Part shown: in pieces, positions 18,557 through 26,788 of the stretch
Position numbering within the stretch: position 1 is the stretch's first letter
Layout of the letters: each line of letters opens with the position of its first letter
NCBI GenBank assembly: GCA_963702535.1
Contig: CAVPDG010000010.1
Coordinates: forward strand, 372,001 to 436,000
Reading direction: 5' to 3'
Origin: CAVPDG01 sp963702535
GTDB lineage: Bacteria; Chloroflexota; Anaerolineae; Anaerolineales; UBA4823
Length of the DNA: 64,000 bases
Notes under the pieces: generated by a model
Databases searched by the model: none
What the model was told of the DNA's origin: nothing
Seen by the model: only the letters and a program-made list of their open reading frames with translations
Position numbers and translations under genes: made by a program

Positions 18557-20364
18557 AGGCTGCTCAACCTTTCTAGTAGACCCGCTCCTTGGGCTCGTAT
18601 TTGGTCTTGATCACCGGCTTGTAGCGCAGCTCGATCTCTGCCATCGCGCTTCCAAGCCATGGTGTGCTTCATCCAGTTGACATCGTCGCGCTTGGGGAAG
18701 TCTTCGCGGGCATGAGCGCCGCGGCTCTCCTGGCGCGCCAGGGCTGAGGCGGCGGTCACTTCCGCCAGGTCGAGCAAGTTGCCCAGCTCCCAGGTGGTGA
18801 GCAGCTCGGTGTTGAAGACCTTGCCGCGGTCGCCGATGCGCACGTGGCGGAAGCGCTCTTTGAGCTCGCGCACCTTTTCCAGTGCAGTGCGCATGCCCAC
18901 CTCGGTGCGGAACACGCCGACCTGCTCCATCATCACTTTCTTCATCTCCATGGCGATATCCATGGCGTTTTCGGCGCCGCGGTTGTCGAGCAGGGCAGCG
19001 AACTGGGCGCGGGCAAAGTCGGCGGCATCGGAGGGCAAGGGCTGAAAAACCGCCCCGTTGGCGAACTCGGCGGCGTTGAGACCAGCGTGCTTGCCGAAGA
19101 CGATCAAATCCAGCAGGGAGTTCGTCCCCAGGCGGTTGGCGCCGTGGATGGAGACGCAGGCGACCTCGCCGGCAGCGTACATACCGGGGAGGACGGTCCA
19201 ATTCTCATCGATGGTCACCTGACCGAATTTATTGGTAGGGATGCCGCCCATCGCATAATGTGCGGTCGGCTGAACCGGCATGGGCTGCGTCATAGGATCG
19301 ACGCCCAGGTAAGTGCGGCAGAAATCGATGATATCGGGCAGCTTGTGCAGCAGCTCCTCGGCGGTGGTGACGTATGGGGCGCCATCCGGGCGGCGGCGCC
19401 CGTCCAGGGCGGCGTACTGGTTGACCACTTCGGGACGCACGTCCAGGTAGAGGTACCACTCGCCCTTGATGCCGCGCCCATCAGCCATCTCCAGGTACAT
19501 GGCGCGGCTGACCACGTCGCGGGAAGCCAGGTCTTTGACGTTGGGGGCGTACTTGCCCATGAAGCGCTCGCCGCGGTCGTTGACCAGAACGCCGCCCTCG
19601 CCGCGCACGCCCTCGGTGATCAGGATGCCCAGCTTGTAGATGCCGGTGGGGTGGAACTGGAAGAACTCCATATCCTGGGCAGGGATGCCGCGGCGCAGGG
19701 TAACTGCCACGCCATCGCCGGTGTAAGCGTAGGCGTTGGAGGTGATCTCCCAGATGCGCCCGTGCCCGCCCGTCGCGAAGATGACAGCTTTGGCGTGGAA
19801 AATGTGGTACTCGCCGGTAGCCAGCTGGATGGCAACCGCCCCGGCGGCAACGCCGTTGACCATGATCAAATCAACCACCTGGTATTCGTCGAAAAAATTG
19901 ACCTTATTCTTGATGCAAGCCTGGTAGAGCGTCTGCAAGATCATGTGACCGGTGCGGTCTGCAGCAAAGCAGGCGCGGCGCACGGGCTTGCCAGTCTTAT
20001 TATTGGTATGCCCGCCGAAGGGGCGCTGGTCGATCTTACCTTCCGGGGTACGCGAGAACGGCAAGCCCATGTGCTCCAGCTCGTAAACCGCCTGGACGGC
20101 TTCGTTGCACATGAACTCGATGGCATCCTGGTCGCCGAGATAATCGCTGCCTTTGACGCTATCGTAGGTATGCCATTCGGGATGGTCCTCTTCCAGGTTG
20201 CCCAGGGCTGCGCCCACGCCTCCCTGAGCAGCGCCGGTGTGTGAGCGAGTGGGGTAGAGCTTGCTCAAGACGGCGGTGTTGGCAGTCTTCGAGGCGTAGA
20301 GGGCTGCCATCAATCCCGCGCCGCCCGCCCCCACAACGAGGACATCGTGTTGGTGTATCTTCAT
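18547..20364 (-). CDS. sdhA: Succinate dehydrogenase flavoprotein subunit, C-terminal frameshift
   Basis: FAD-binding GAGGAG lies at residues 12-17 and the covalent-flavin His at 42 (SHTGAAQGG). Catalytic-domain motifs include HPTGIY and GANRLGTNSLLDL. The protein oxidises succinate to fumarate in the TCA cycle. After WKRDG, near 18640, the frame departs from the family. With one base removed it reads EIELRYKPVIKTKYEPKERVY and stops at 18573, the expected ending. As given, the frame runs to 18547 and overlaps sdhB. The gene is otherwise full length. Confidence 0.95.
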   Translation of the reverse strand: MKIHQHDVLVVGAGGAGLMAALYASKTANTAVLSKLYPTRSHTGAAQGGVGAALGNLEEDHPEWHTYDSVKGSDYLGDQDAIEFMCNEAVQAVYELEHMGLPFSRTPEGKIDQRPFGGHTNNKTGKPVRRACFAADRTGHMILQTLYQACIKNKVNFFDEYQVVDLIMVNGVAAGAVAIQLATGEYHIFHAKAVIFATGGHGRIWEITSNAYAYTGDGVAVTLRRGIPAQDMEFFQFHPTGIYKLGILITEGVRGEGGVLVNDRGERFMGKYAPNVKDLASRDVVSRAMYLEMADGRGIKGEWYLYLDVRPEVVNQYAALDGRRRPDGAPYVTTAEELLHKLPDIIDFCRTYLGVDPMTQPMPVQPTAHYAMGGIPTNKFGQVTIDENWTVLPGMYAAGEVACVSIHGANRLGTNSLLDLIVFGKHAGLNAAEFANGAVFQPLPSDAADFARAQFAALLDNRGAENAMDIAMEMKKVMMEQVGVFRTEVGMRTALEKVRELKERFRHVRIGDRGKVFNTELLTTWELGNLLDLAEVTAASALARQESRGAHAREDFPKRDDVNWMKHTMAWKRDGRDRAALQAGDQDQIRAQGAGLLERLSSLCR

Positions 20365-20548
20365 GAAGCCTCTCCTGAACCAGGGGATAGACTCCCAGGG
20401 AATTTATTCTCGCATCCTGCCAGAATTCTAGCGCCTGTAATTATAACCGGAACGTTCCACAAACCAGACAATGGAGAGCGAGAGGGTGCACCAAAAGGTT
20501 GTTATCGGTTTTTGGGGCTCCCGAGCGAGAAGAGCACCCGCTGCCAGG

Positions 20549-20968
20549 TCAGGAAGCCAGGATTACGTAGACCGCCAAGATCAGAGAGAACAGCCAGAGC
20601 AGGAAGATCAAGCCGCGCAGCACGGGACGGGCGAAAGTGCTGCCCAGGTAATCCTCTACGACCACGCGCAAGCCGTTAAAAGCGTGGGTGACGGCGAAGA
20701 AAATGATCAGCATCTGCATGATCTGCCAGAAAGCCGTTGCCCAGCCCAGGGCGACATCCGGGATATTGCTATTGACCACATGGTTGGGATTGGGGAAGAA
20801 GGTCCAGCGCATCAGGGTCGCCAGGTCCATTTGCAGGCGAGCGCCCATCCACAAAGCGCCGGCGAGACCGATGATCGCCAGGGAGACCATGGCGATACCC
20901 GAGATGCGGGTAAAGATCCACATGAAATATTCAAAACTCGCAGCAGGTTGTACGATGCGGGCGCGCAT
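20549..20968 (-). CDS. sdhD: Succinate dehydrogenase membrane anchor subunit, pair 1
   Basis: The 139-residue protein has three membrane helices. HAFNGLR near the third helix matches the H-x-x-N-G-x-R motif of SdhC/D anchors that bind heme or quinone. The start at 20968 is supported by AGGAGG just upstream; a longer in-frame extension to 21064 would overlap sdhC and is rejected. It lies 23 bases after sdhC in the sdhC-D-A-B operon. The roughly 180-bp gap to sdhA has no gene. Confidence 0.88.
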   Translation of the reverse strand: MRARIVQPAASFEYFMWIFTRISGIAMVSLAIIGLAGALWMGARLQMDLATLMRWTFFPNPNHVVNSNIPDVALGWATAFWQIMQMLIIFFAVTHAFNGLRVVVEDYLGSTFARPVLRGLIFLLWLFSLILAVYVILAS

Positions 20969-20991
20969 AGCTATCCTCCTTTCCGAACCGG

Positions 20992-21387
20992 CTAACTTCC
21001 GCCCATGCCGCGCGTGACCAGGAAAAACACGGTCATGCCGTAGAGGGGGATGAATACCGCCCACTGCAACCAGATAGCACGGTGCTCGTCAACATGATTC
21101 TGGAATTTGGGCCAGAAATCCAGCAAGGCGATACGCAAGCCATTCAAAGCGTGGAAGAGGACGATGAACGCCACCACGATCTGGAAGATCCACAACTCGT
21201 AAACGATGTTGATCGCCGTGGCAAAATCGGCTCCCGTCTGCTGCATAAAGAACGAAGCAGTGACGTGCAACCCAACAAACAACAAGATCGCCAGACCAGT
21301 GACCCGGTGCAGCATCCAGTGCAGCATGGGGCCGCGCCCCTTGTATTGCAATCCCTGATAGAAGCCTACTCGACGACTAAGCCCCAT
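20992..21387 (-). CDS. sdhC: Succinate dehydrogenase cytochrome b subunit, pair 1
   Basis: The 131-residue anchor has three membrane helices. HRVTGL opens the first helix, GLH follows, and HALNGLR carries the subunit's quinone/heme motif. AAAGGAGG precedes the ATG at 21387, so the longer frame to 21468 is not used. It is the first gene of the sdh operon, divergent from the Rieske gene across a short intergenic region. Confidence 0.88.
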   Translation of the reverse strand: MGLSRRVGFYQGLQYKGRGPMLHWMLHRVTGLAILLFVGLHVTASFFMQQTGADFATAINIVYELWIFQIVVAFIVLFHALNGLRIALLDFWPKFQNHVDEHRAIWLQWAVFIPLYGMTVFFLVTRGMGGS

Positions 21388-21613
21388 AGCGCCTCCTTTG
21401 ACGAAAACCTTCTTGGGGGAAAAAGCATTCCTATTATTCTTTTCAATCCATTCGGAGAAAAGTGACAATAATCATAGTTTTTTGGTTTCAGATGTCCTTA
21501 TAAGCCAGTTGGCTTTTATTCTAAAATTAGGCAGCCCAGGGACGGCATGAACCGGATATAATTGCGACCCTGGACCTTGTCGTTAATGGATTTCCGCCAA
21601 AGAGGAAGCTTTT

Positions 21614-22096
21614 ATGGAAGATTCCAACGACCTTAATCGCCGACAATTCGCCAAGATCGTACTGGTTTCCGTAGGAACGTTCATCACAGCCGTCATCGGT
21701 CTACCAGCCGTGGCTTACGTGATCTACCCTGCCACAACAACGCAAGAAACGGATTCCTGGATCCCACTGGGACCCCTGGCAGAGTACCCTATCGGTCAGC
21801 CGACGCTTTTCAATTTTACCCGAAGTACGGTCAACGGCTGGGAGAAAACGGTGAATTCTTATGGCGCCTATGTGGTGCGCTACAGCGAGACAGCTTATAA
21901 GGTGTTCTCCAACGTATGCACACATTTGAGCTGCCGGGTGAACTGGCGCGAGGGCGAGACGGATTTCCACTGTCCCTGCCACGATGGCGTACTTCGATAT
22001 CGAGGGCAAGGTCGTCGCTGGTCCCCCCCCAGACCGCTCGACGAGTACGAAACCAAAGTTGAAGACGGCAACCTGTTCATCCATTTCGAGGGATAA
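21614..22096 (+). CDS. Rieske iron-sulfur protein of a quinol oxidoreductase, internal frameshift pair
   Basis: The N-terminus carries a Tat-like RRQFAK and a membrane anchor (about residues 14-38), followed by the Rieske fold. Cluster ligands are Cys102 and His104 (CTHLSC) and Cys120 and His123 (CPCHDG); Cys107 and Cys122 form the disulfide. Just after CPCHDG a short stretch (about 21989-22028) is out of frame; the alternative reads FDIEGKVVAGPPP and then rejoins RPLDEYETK. Two compensating indels, the second in a run of eight C, explain this. It takes electrons from menaquinol and passes them to cytochrome c. It starts the operon with cytochrome b. Confidence 0.9.
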   Translation: MEDSNDLNRRQFAKIVLVSVGTFITAVIGLPAVAYVIYPATTTQETDSWIPLGPLAEYPIGQPTLFNFTRSTVNGWEKTVNSYGAYVVRYSETAYKVFSNVCTHLSCRVNWREGETDFHCPCHDGVLRYRGQGRRWSPPRPLDEYETKVEDGNLFIHFEG

Positions 22097-22098
22097 TT

Positions 22099-22758
22099 AT
22101 GGCTTCCAGGCTCTATCAATGGATCGACGACCGGCTGGGGCTGACAACCATCTACAATGTCACCCTGGACCGAAAAGTACCGAAAGTGAACTGGTTCTAT
22201 ACCCTGGGCAGCGCCTCATTGTTTTTGTTCGTCATGCAGGCAGTGACCGGGATATTTCTATCTATCTATTACGTACCATCCCCGGAATCTGCCTATAACA
22301 GCATCCAATACATCATGAACGAAGTGGCTTTCGGCTGGCTGATCCGAGGCATCCACCACTGGGGCGCCACGCTGATGGTATTGGTCGTATTCCTGCACAT
22401 GCTGCGCACCTTTTATTTTGCGGCGTATAAATTCCCGCGCGAGATCACCTGGCTTACGGGGGTGATCCTGCTGCTGGCAACGCTGGGGATGGGCTTCACG
22501 GGATACCTGCTGCCCTGGAACCAGCGCTCTTACTGGGCTACCACGGTGGGCACCGAGATTGCCGGGACGGTGCCGGTGATCGGCGACTTTATCCTGCGCG
22601 TGCTGCGCGGCGGCACCGACCTGAGCGGGGTTACGCTGGCGCGCTTCTTTGCCGTGCACATCTGGGTCATCCCGGCGGTCATTATCGCCTTGATCGGCGT
22701 CCACCTGTACCTGGTCATCCGCATCGGGATCACCGCCCCACCGAAGAAGGGCGATTAA
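22099..22758 (+). CDS. Cytochrome b (b6-like) subunit of the quinol oxidoreductase
   Basis: The 219-residue protein has four membrane helices. Two heme-b histidine pairs are visible: His86/87 and His100, and His187 and His202. The 187-202 spacing is that of b6-type rather than mitochondrial-type cytochrome b. Q-site residues around GYLLPW are present. The second half of cytochrome b is encoded separately by the next gene, as in b6f and Gram-positive bc complexes. It starts two bases after the Rieske stop. Confidence 0.95.
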   Translation: MASRLYQWIDDRLGLTTIYNVTLDRKVPKVNWFYTLGSASLFLFVMQAVTGIFLSIYYVPSPESAYNSIQYIMNEVAFGWLIRGIHHWGATLMVLVVFLHMLRTFYFAAYKFPREITWLTGVILLLATLGMGFTGYLLPWNQRSYWATTVGTEIAGTVPVIGDFILRVLRGGTDLSGVTLARFFAVHIWVIPAVIIALIGVHLYLVIRIGITAPPKKGD

Positions 22759-22821
22759 AGCCCTTTCACGCGGAGGCGCCGAGGCCTACAAAATGCAGGA
22801 ACCGATGCAAGGAGCTGCTCT

Positions 22822-24030
22822 GTGAAGCCGGAAGAAGAGAAAGAATACCTGGAAAAATACAAAAAGGCAAAAGCCAGCGGATTCAAGTTCTGGCCGGATG
22901 CGATTTACAAAGACCTGCTGGTAGTCCTGGCGATATTCCTGTTGCTGGTGCTGATCGCCAGCTTCATTGGGGTAAAACCCGAGCCGCCGGCAGATCCGAG
23001 CGACTCATCCTACATCCCGCGCCCCGAATGGTACTTCCTGTTCCTGTTCCAGCTCCTGGAATACATCCCCGGAAAGATCGAGTGGGTGGGCACCTTCCTG
23101 CTGCCCACGCTTGGCGTGCTGGCGTTGTTGTTACTGCCCTTCTACGACCGGAGTCCCTTCCGCTACTGGAAAAAACGCAAGCTGGCGGTGATTGTGATGA
23201 GCTTGATCGTGGCTGGCATGGTGCTGCTCACTGTCGTCGCGGCAGTCACCACACCGCCGCAAGCCGAAAGCGATGTCGCCACCAACCTCAGTGACCAGAT
23301 CGTAGCCGGTCAAGACTTGTACTCTATTCATTGTGTCGAGTGCCACGGACCGGAGGGCGAGGGCGGCGAGATCAAGGGCGTTGAAGGGCTGGAAGGGGTG
23401 GTCGTCAAGGCGATCAACAGCAGCGACGAGATGTACACGCGCACCGACGAGACGCTATTCAATATCATCGATTACGGGCAACCCGACCTGGGAATGCCAC
23501 CCTTCGGCAAGGGCTATGGCGGCGAGCTTGCACGCGGCGATATCCAGTCGCTGGTGAGCTTCATGCGCTACACCTGGGACGACCGGGTGGAGCTGCCGGC
23601 AGAGGCGGCGCAAGCCGGAGCGATCCCCCCCCTGGGAGCGGATGAGGTGCCATCTTATGCGGTGCACGTCGAGCCGCTGGTCAAGCGCTACTGCCTATCC
23701 TGTCACCGCCCAGGCAAAAAGAATAATAACTACCATATGGGTTCCTACGAAGAGGTGATGACGACAGGGGATAACCACCCCAACAACATCATCCCCGGCG
23801 ACCCGAACAGCATCCTGCTGCGGGTGATCAACCGCGAGGACTTGCAAGACCTTGCCAGTCCGGTTGGTCCCATGCCGCCTACCAAGGAATTACCCGCTGA
23901 GATCATCGATATCTTCACCCGCTGGGTGCTGGCAGGCGCTCCGCAAACGCCTGAGGAGGCAGCCAAGCTCTCAGCGCCTTCGTCTCCAGCAGCAACGGAG
24001 GGAGCTGCAGCGGGGACGCCGACGCCGTAA
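22822..24030 (+). CDS. Subunit IV-diheme cytochrome c fusion of the quinol oxidoreductase
   Basis: The GTG start follows AAGGAG by seven bases. Three membrane helices form the subunit IV part, with the Qo-site PEWY motif at 68-71. A cytochrome c domain follows, with C171-VE-CH175 and a candidate Met225. A second, different heme domain has C291-LS-CH295 and a PGDPNS...MPP pattern like Planctomycete-type cytochromes. Gram-positive QcrC is a related fusion with one heme, so two hemes here are less usual. The tail is Ala/Pro/Thr-rich. The protein would carry electrons outward from the Rieske centre. Confidence 0.9.
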   Translation: MKPEEEKEYLEKYKKAKASGFKFWPDAIYKDLLVVLAIFLLLVLIASFIGVKPEPPADPSDSSYIPRPEWYFLFLFQLLEYIPGKIEWVGTFLLPTLGVLALLLLPFYDRSPFRYWKKRKLAVIVMSLIVAGMVLLTVVAAVTTPPQAESDVATNLSDQIVAGQDLYSIHCVECHGPEGEGGEIKGVEGLEGVVVKAINSSDEMYTRTDETLFNIIDYGQPDLGMPPFGKGYGGELARGDIQSLVSFMRYTWDDRVELPAEAAQAGAIPPLGADEVPSYAVHVEPLVKRYCLSCHRPGKKNNNYHMGSYEEVMTTGDNHPNNIIPGDPNSILLRVINREDLQDLASPVGPMPPTKELPAEIIDIFTRWVLAGAPQTPEEAAKLSAPSSPAATEGAAAGTPTP

Positions 24031-24076
24031 TCCCATCGCTGACACAAGCTTCCCCCCAACCCGGGCTGCAAACCAG

Positions 24077-24097
24077 GACCTCCCTGCCCGGGAGGTC
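24077..24097 (+). terminator. Intrinsic terminator between convergent operons
   Basis: GACCTCCC (24077-24084) pairs with GGGAGGTC (24090-24097) around a five-base loop and is followed by TTTGCTTT. It separates the quinol oxidoreductase operon from the convergent second sdhCD pair. Confidence 0.7.
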
Positions 24098-24113
24098 TTT
24101 GCTTTGAGATCGA

Positions 24114-24488
24114 TCAGGGTTGCCGGACGCCGCCCAGGATTGCACCGGCGCCGATCGCCGAAAGCAGGAGCCAGATGGCAAGCAAGCCCCAGGAGACGCG
24201 TCGCATCCAGGACCCTTCCTGGATGTAATCCTGCAATACCTGGCGCAGACCGTTCATGCCGTGAGCAAAGGCAAAAGCCAGGAGGAGAAAATCATACAGG
24301 CGCCAGCCGGAGGTCGCCCAACGCATGGCGACGTAATCGAGATCGATGCTGTGCACACCCACCAGCACGTCCTGGATCAGGACATGCCCCCAGGCAAGCG
24401 GGATGAGCAGGAGACCGCTGTAGCGCATCCACTTCCAGGAGACGGCTTCTATCTTCAGGGAGCGCCTGGATAACTCAGCCATTGGCAT
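24114..24488 (-). CDS. SdhD-like membrane anchor, pair 2
   Basis: A 124-residue protein with three membrane helices. AHGMNGLRQVLQDY contains the H-x-x-N-G-x-R motif, as in the first SdhD. A GAGG six bases before the 24488 ATG supports that start. It follows the SdhC-like gene by 17 bases. No SdhA/SdhB genes accompany this pair, so it may dock the same SdhAB or another flavoprotein. The identity as an SdhD family member is clear in outline but the partner is unknown. Confidence 0.8.
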   Translation of the reverse strand: MPMAELSRRSLKIEAVSWKWMRYSGLLLIPLAWGHVLIQDVLVGVHSIDLDYVAMRWATSGWRLYDFLLLAFAFAHGMNGLRQVLQDYIQEGSWMRRVSWGLLAIWLLLSAIGAGAILGGVRQP

Positions 24489-24505
24489 GCCAATCCTCAC
24501 CAGCC

Positions 24506-24895
24506 CTACCAACCGAAGTTGTTGACCAGCAGGCTGCGGGTCATTAGAAACGCGGCTGGGAGCCAAAGGATGATAGCCACAGCCAGGGTAAGCACAGCCG
24601 AGCGGGCGTGCGAGCTGGTCCGCCAGCGCTGTGGGGAGAAGAGGTCAAACAGCGCAATGCGCGCACCGTTGACGCCGTGATAGATCACACAAAAGACCAG
24701 GAAGATCTCGCCGATCATAAACGGGGTGCTGCGGTAAATCGCGATCGCATGGTTGTAGAGGGATGGGAAAAAGTAAACGGTCGATGTATCCAGTATATGG
24801 ACGACGAGGAATAAGAGCGTGCCCAGACCGGCAAGACGGTGCAGGATAAAACTAAACTGCCCCACGCGCCCACGGTAGCCGGTGAAGTCCACCAA
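24506..24895 (-). CDS. SdhC-like membrane anchor, pair 2
   Basis: The 129-residue anchor has three helices. ILHRLAGLGT and a later VVHILD correspond to the heme/quinone side of SdhC, and YHGVNGARIALFD is the conserved loop motif. It is the first gene of a two-gene operon whose upstream region carries two inverted repeats. It differs clearly from the SdhC at 20992, so this is not a recent duplication. Confidence 0.82.
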   Translation of the reverse strand: MVDFTGYRGRVGQFSFILHRLAGLGTLLFLVVHILDTSTVYFFPSLYNHAIAIYRSTPFMIGEIFLVFCVIYHGVNGARIALFDLFSPQRWRTSSHARSAVLTLAVAIILWLPAAFLMTRSLLVNNFGW

Positions 24896-24963
24896 AGCTG
24901 GTTTTTATCGCGCTCACAGGATGCTCCCTATATAACTGCCCCAGCCAGGAATTAATAAGCATG

Positions 24964-25029
24964 AGTTCGGGATAAGTGGCTTTTTTGCTAACCCGAACTA
25001 ACGTTAATTGGACTTATTATGTCCGATTA
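24964..25029 (-). promoter_or_regulatory. Two inverted repeats upstream of the second sdhCD pair
   Basis: AGTTCGGG (24964-24971) pairs with CCCGAACT (24992-24999). A second element, TAATTGGAC (25005-25013) against GTCCGATTA (25021-25029), has a seven-base spacer. Both lie in the gap between icd and the SdhC-like start. They look like regulator operators or a hairpin; on the minus strand a TTATAT -10-like element lies nearer the gene. Confidence 0.4.
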
Positions 25030-25069
25030 TATTTTACACCAGTGGCAGGCAAATGAACAGTTAAGAAAG

Positions 25070-25100
25070 TTGCGTGCGGCTGGAGAGCTGCCGCACGCAA
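25070..25100 (-). terminator. Terminator after icd
   Basis: TTGCGTGCGGC (25070-25080) pairs perfectly with GCCGCACGCAA (25090-25100). On the minus strand it begins about 25 bases past the icd stop and is followed by a short T-rich stretch. Confidence 0.6.
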
Positions 25101-25125
25101 CCGAGAGAGCCTTGCGGTGCAATGC

Positions 25126-26433
25126 CTAATCGCCCATATGGCGGATCAAAGCATCGCCGAACTCAGAGCACTTGAGGAGTGTAGCCCCTTCCATCAAGCG
25201 GTGGAAATCATAGGTAACCGTCTTGGCGCCGATGGCATTCTCCATGCTCTTAATAATCAAATCGGCAGCTTCGTGCCAGCCCATGTAGCGCAGCATCATC
25301 TCGCCGGAAAGGATCACCGAGCCGGGGTTAACCATGTCTTTGTCGGCGTACTTGGGCGCTGTGCCGTGGGTGGCTTCGAAAACGGCATGCCCGGTGGTGT
25401 AGTTGATGTTGCCCCCTGGGGCGATACCGATGCCTCCCACCTGAGCGGCGAGGGCGTCGGAGAGGTAGTCGCCGTTGAGGTTCATTGTCGCCAAAACGTC
25501 AAATTCCCGGGCGCGCGTGATCGTCTGCTGGAAGACGATATCCGCGATCACGTCTTTCACCAAGAGCTTGCCAGACTTCAGAGCCGCCTCCTGCTCGGCG
25601 TTGGCGACATCTTCACCCTGGGCTTCCTTGGTGCGCTCCCACTGCGCCCAGGTATACACCTGCTCGCCGAACTGCGCCTCGGCAACTTCGTAACCCCAAT
25701 TACGGAAGGCGCCTTCCGTGAATTTCATGATATTTCCCTTGTGCACCAGGGTGACACTGCGGCGCTTGTTCTCCAGCGCCCAGGTGATAGCAGCCTGCAC
25801 CAGGCGTGAGGTGCCCTCGCGGGAAACCGGCTTCACGCCGATCCCGGCGGTGGCGGGGAAGCGGATCTTAGCATATTCTTTGGGGAAGGCTTCCTGGAGC
25901 AACTGCTTGAAGCGCCGGTTATCCTCTGTACCGTATTCGAACTCGATACCGGTGTAGATATCTTCGGTATTCTCACGGAAGACAACCATATCGACAAACT
26001 CAGGATGCTTGACCGGCGATGGCACGCCTTTGAAATAGCGGATGGGGCGTTGGCAAACGTACAGGTCGAGCGCCTTGCGCAAAGCCACGTTTAAGGAGCG
26101 GATGCCGCCCCCGATGGGCGTGGTCAAGGGTCCCTTGATACCCACCAGATACTCCTGGAATGCTTGCACGGTCTCATCCGGCAGCCAGGAGCCAAAATTA
26201 TCGAACGCTTTTTCCCCAGCGTAGACTTCCATCCAGCGGATCTTACGCCCACCCCGGTATGCCATTTGCACCGCAGCGTCGAAAACGCGGACAGAGGCGC
26301 GCCAGATATCCCGCCCGGTGCCGTCACCTTCTACAAAGGGAATGATGGGCTGGTCGGGGACCTTGAGCACACCGTTCTGGATGCTAATTTTCCCGCCGCC
26401 TTGCGGTGCCTCAATTTTCATCTCGGATGCCAT
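25126..26433 (-). CDS. icd: Isocitrate dehydrogenase (NADP-type)
   Basis: The 435-residue enzyme catalyses oxidative decarboxylation of isocitrate to 2-oxoglutarate in the TCA cycle. Family motifs include the EGDGTG stretch, GPLTTPIGGGIRSLN around the substrate-binding Ser, and an MNLNGDYLSD metal/substrate segment. THGTAPKYADKD is the cofactor-binding segment near the C-terminus. A longer frame to 26604 is rejected because it runs through the 52-bp palindrome; GAGGA precedes the 26433 ATG. Linking it with sdh genes suggests a TCA-respiration neighbourhood. Confidence 0.95.
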   Translation of the reverse strand: MASEMKIEAPQGGGKISIQNGVLKVPDQPIIPFVEGDGTGRDIWRASVRVFDAAVQMAYRGGRKIRWMEVYAGEKAFDNFGSWLPDETVQAFQEYLVGIKGPLTTPIGGGIRSLNVALRKALDLYVCQRPIRYFKGVPSPVKHPEFVDMVVFRENTEDIYTGIEFEYGTEDNRRFKQLLQEAFPKEYAKIRFPATAGIGVKPVSREGTSRLVQAAITWALENKRRSVTLVHKGNIMKFTEGAFRNWGYEVAEAQFGEQVYTWAQWERTKEAQGEDVANAEQEAALKSGKLLVKDVIADIVFQQTITRAREFDVLATMNLNGDYLSDALAAQVGGIGIAPGGNINYTTGHAVFEATHGTAPKYADKDMVNPGSVILSGEMMLRYMGWHEAADLIIKSMENAIGAKTVTYDFHRLMEGATLLKCSEFGDALIRHMGD

Positions 26434-26506
26434 GTGATCTTCCTCATTCGTTTCGAAATTCTCCCGCTCAACTATTGCGGCTCGTTGGAATTTACCGTGA
26501 CGATGT

Positions 26507-26558
26507 CCGGATTTGGGGGTGTGAAGGCGGCTAGCCGCCTTCACACCCCCAAATCCGG
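26507..26558. repeat. 52-bp perfect palindrome, copy 2, upstream of icd
   Basis: Two 26-base arms match perfectly about the same GGCTAGCC centre as the copy at 17767, again beginning CCG and ending CGG. Outer flanks (about 26470-26595) keep imperfect complementarity and share short words with copy 1, such as GTTCAG and GGGAAAT on the complementary strand. It lies 73 bases upstream of the icd start, so it is not a terminator of icd. A transposon-derived (MITE/REP-like) or regulatory role is possible. Confidence 0.75.
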
Positions 26559-26686
26559 GTACTTCCACGGCAATTTCCCCTGAACCACTATTGCAAGGGC
26601 ACATTATAACTAATCTGGCGTTAAATGACGCAGCAGGATTATCAATTTTGAAAAACGGGAGGCGAGTCAGGCGCGATCCAGCATGC

Positions 26687-26754
26687 TATAATAGTTTTTT
26701 GGCAGTACAACCTTTGATCTGCCAAGAAGGCCTCCCCCCACTCATCCTGGGGGG
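26687..26754 (+). promoter_or_regulatory. Promoter and attenuator-like leader of the cation ATPase
   Basis: TGC-TATAAT (-10 at 26687-26692, with the extended TGn element) predicts transcription from about 26699. The leader forms GGCAG/CTGCC (26701-26705 with 26719-26723). It then forms a C6/G6 hairpin (26734-26739 with 26749-26754), followed shortly by a T run. This resembles an intrinsic attenuator upstream of the ATPase start. No known riboswitch consensus was recognised. Confidence 0.45.
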
Positions 26755-26788
26755 CTAATTTTTCCGATTTTTCTGTTGGGAGCCCAAT

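Noticed and set aside
18844..20244. A 466-residue open frame opposite sdhA
   Set aside because: It is the antisense shadow of a highly conserved flavoprotein gene and shows no family features of its own.
26434..26604. A 57-residue N-terminal extension of isocitrate dehydrogenase
   Set aside because: It runs through the perfect 52-bp palindrome, contains low-complexity translation of its arms, and a good ribosome binding site precedes the internal ATG at 26433.
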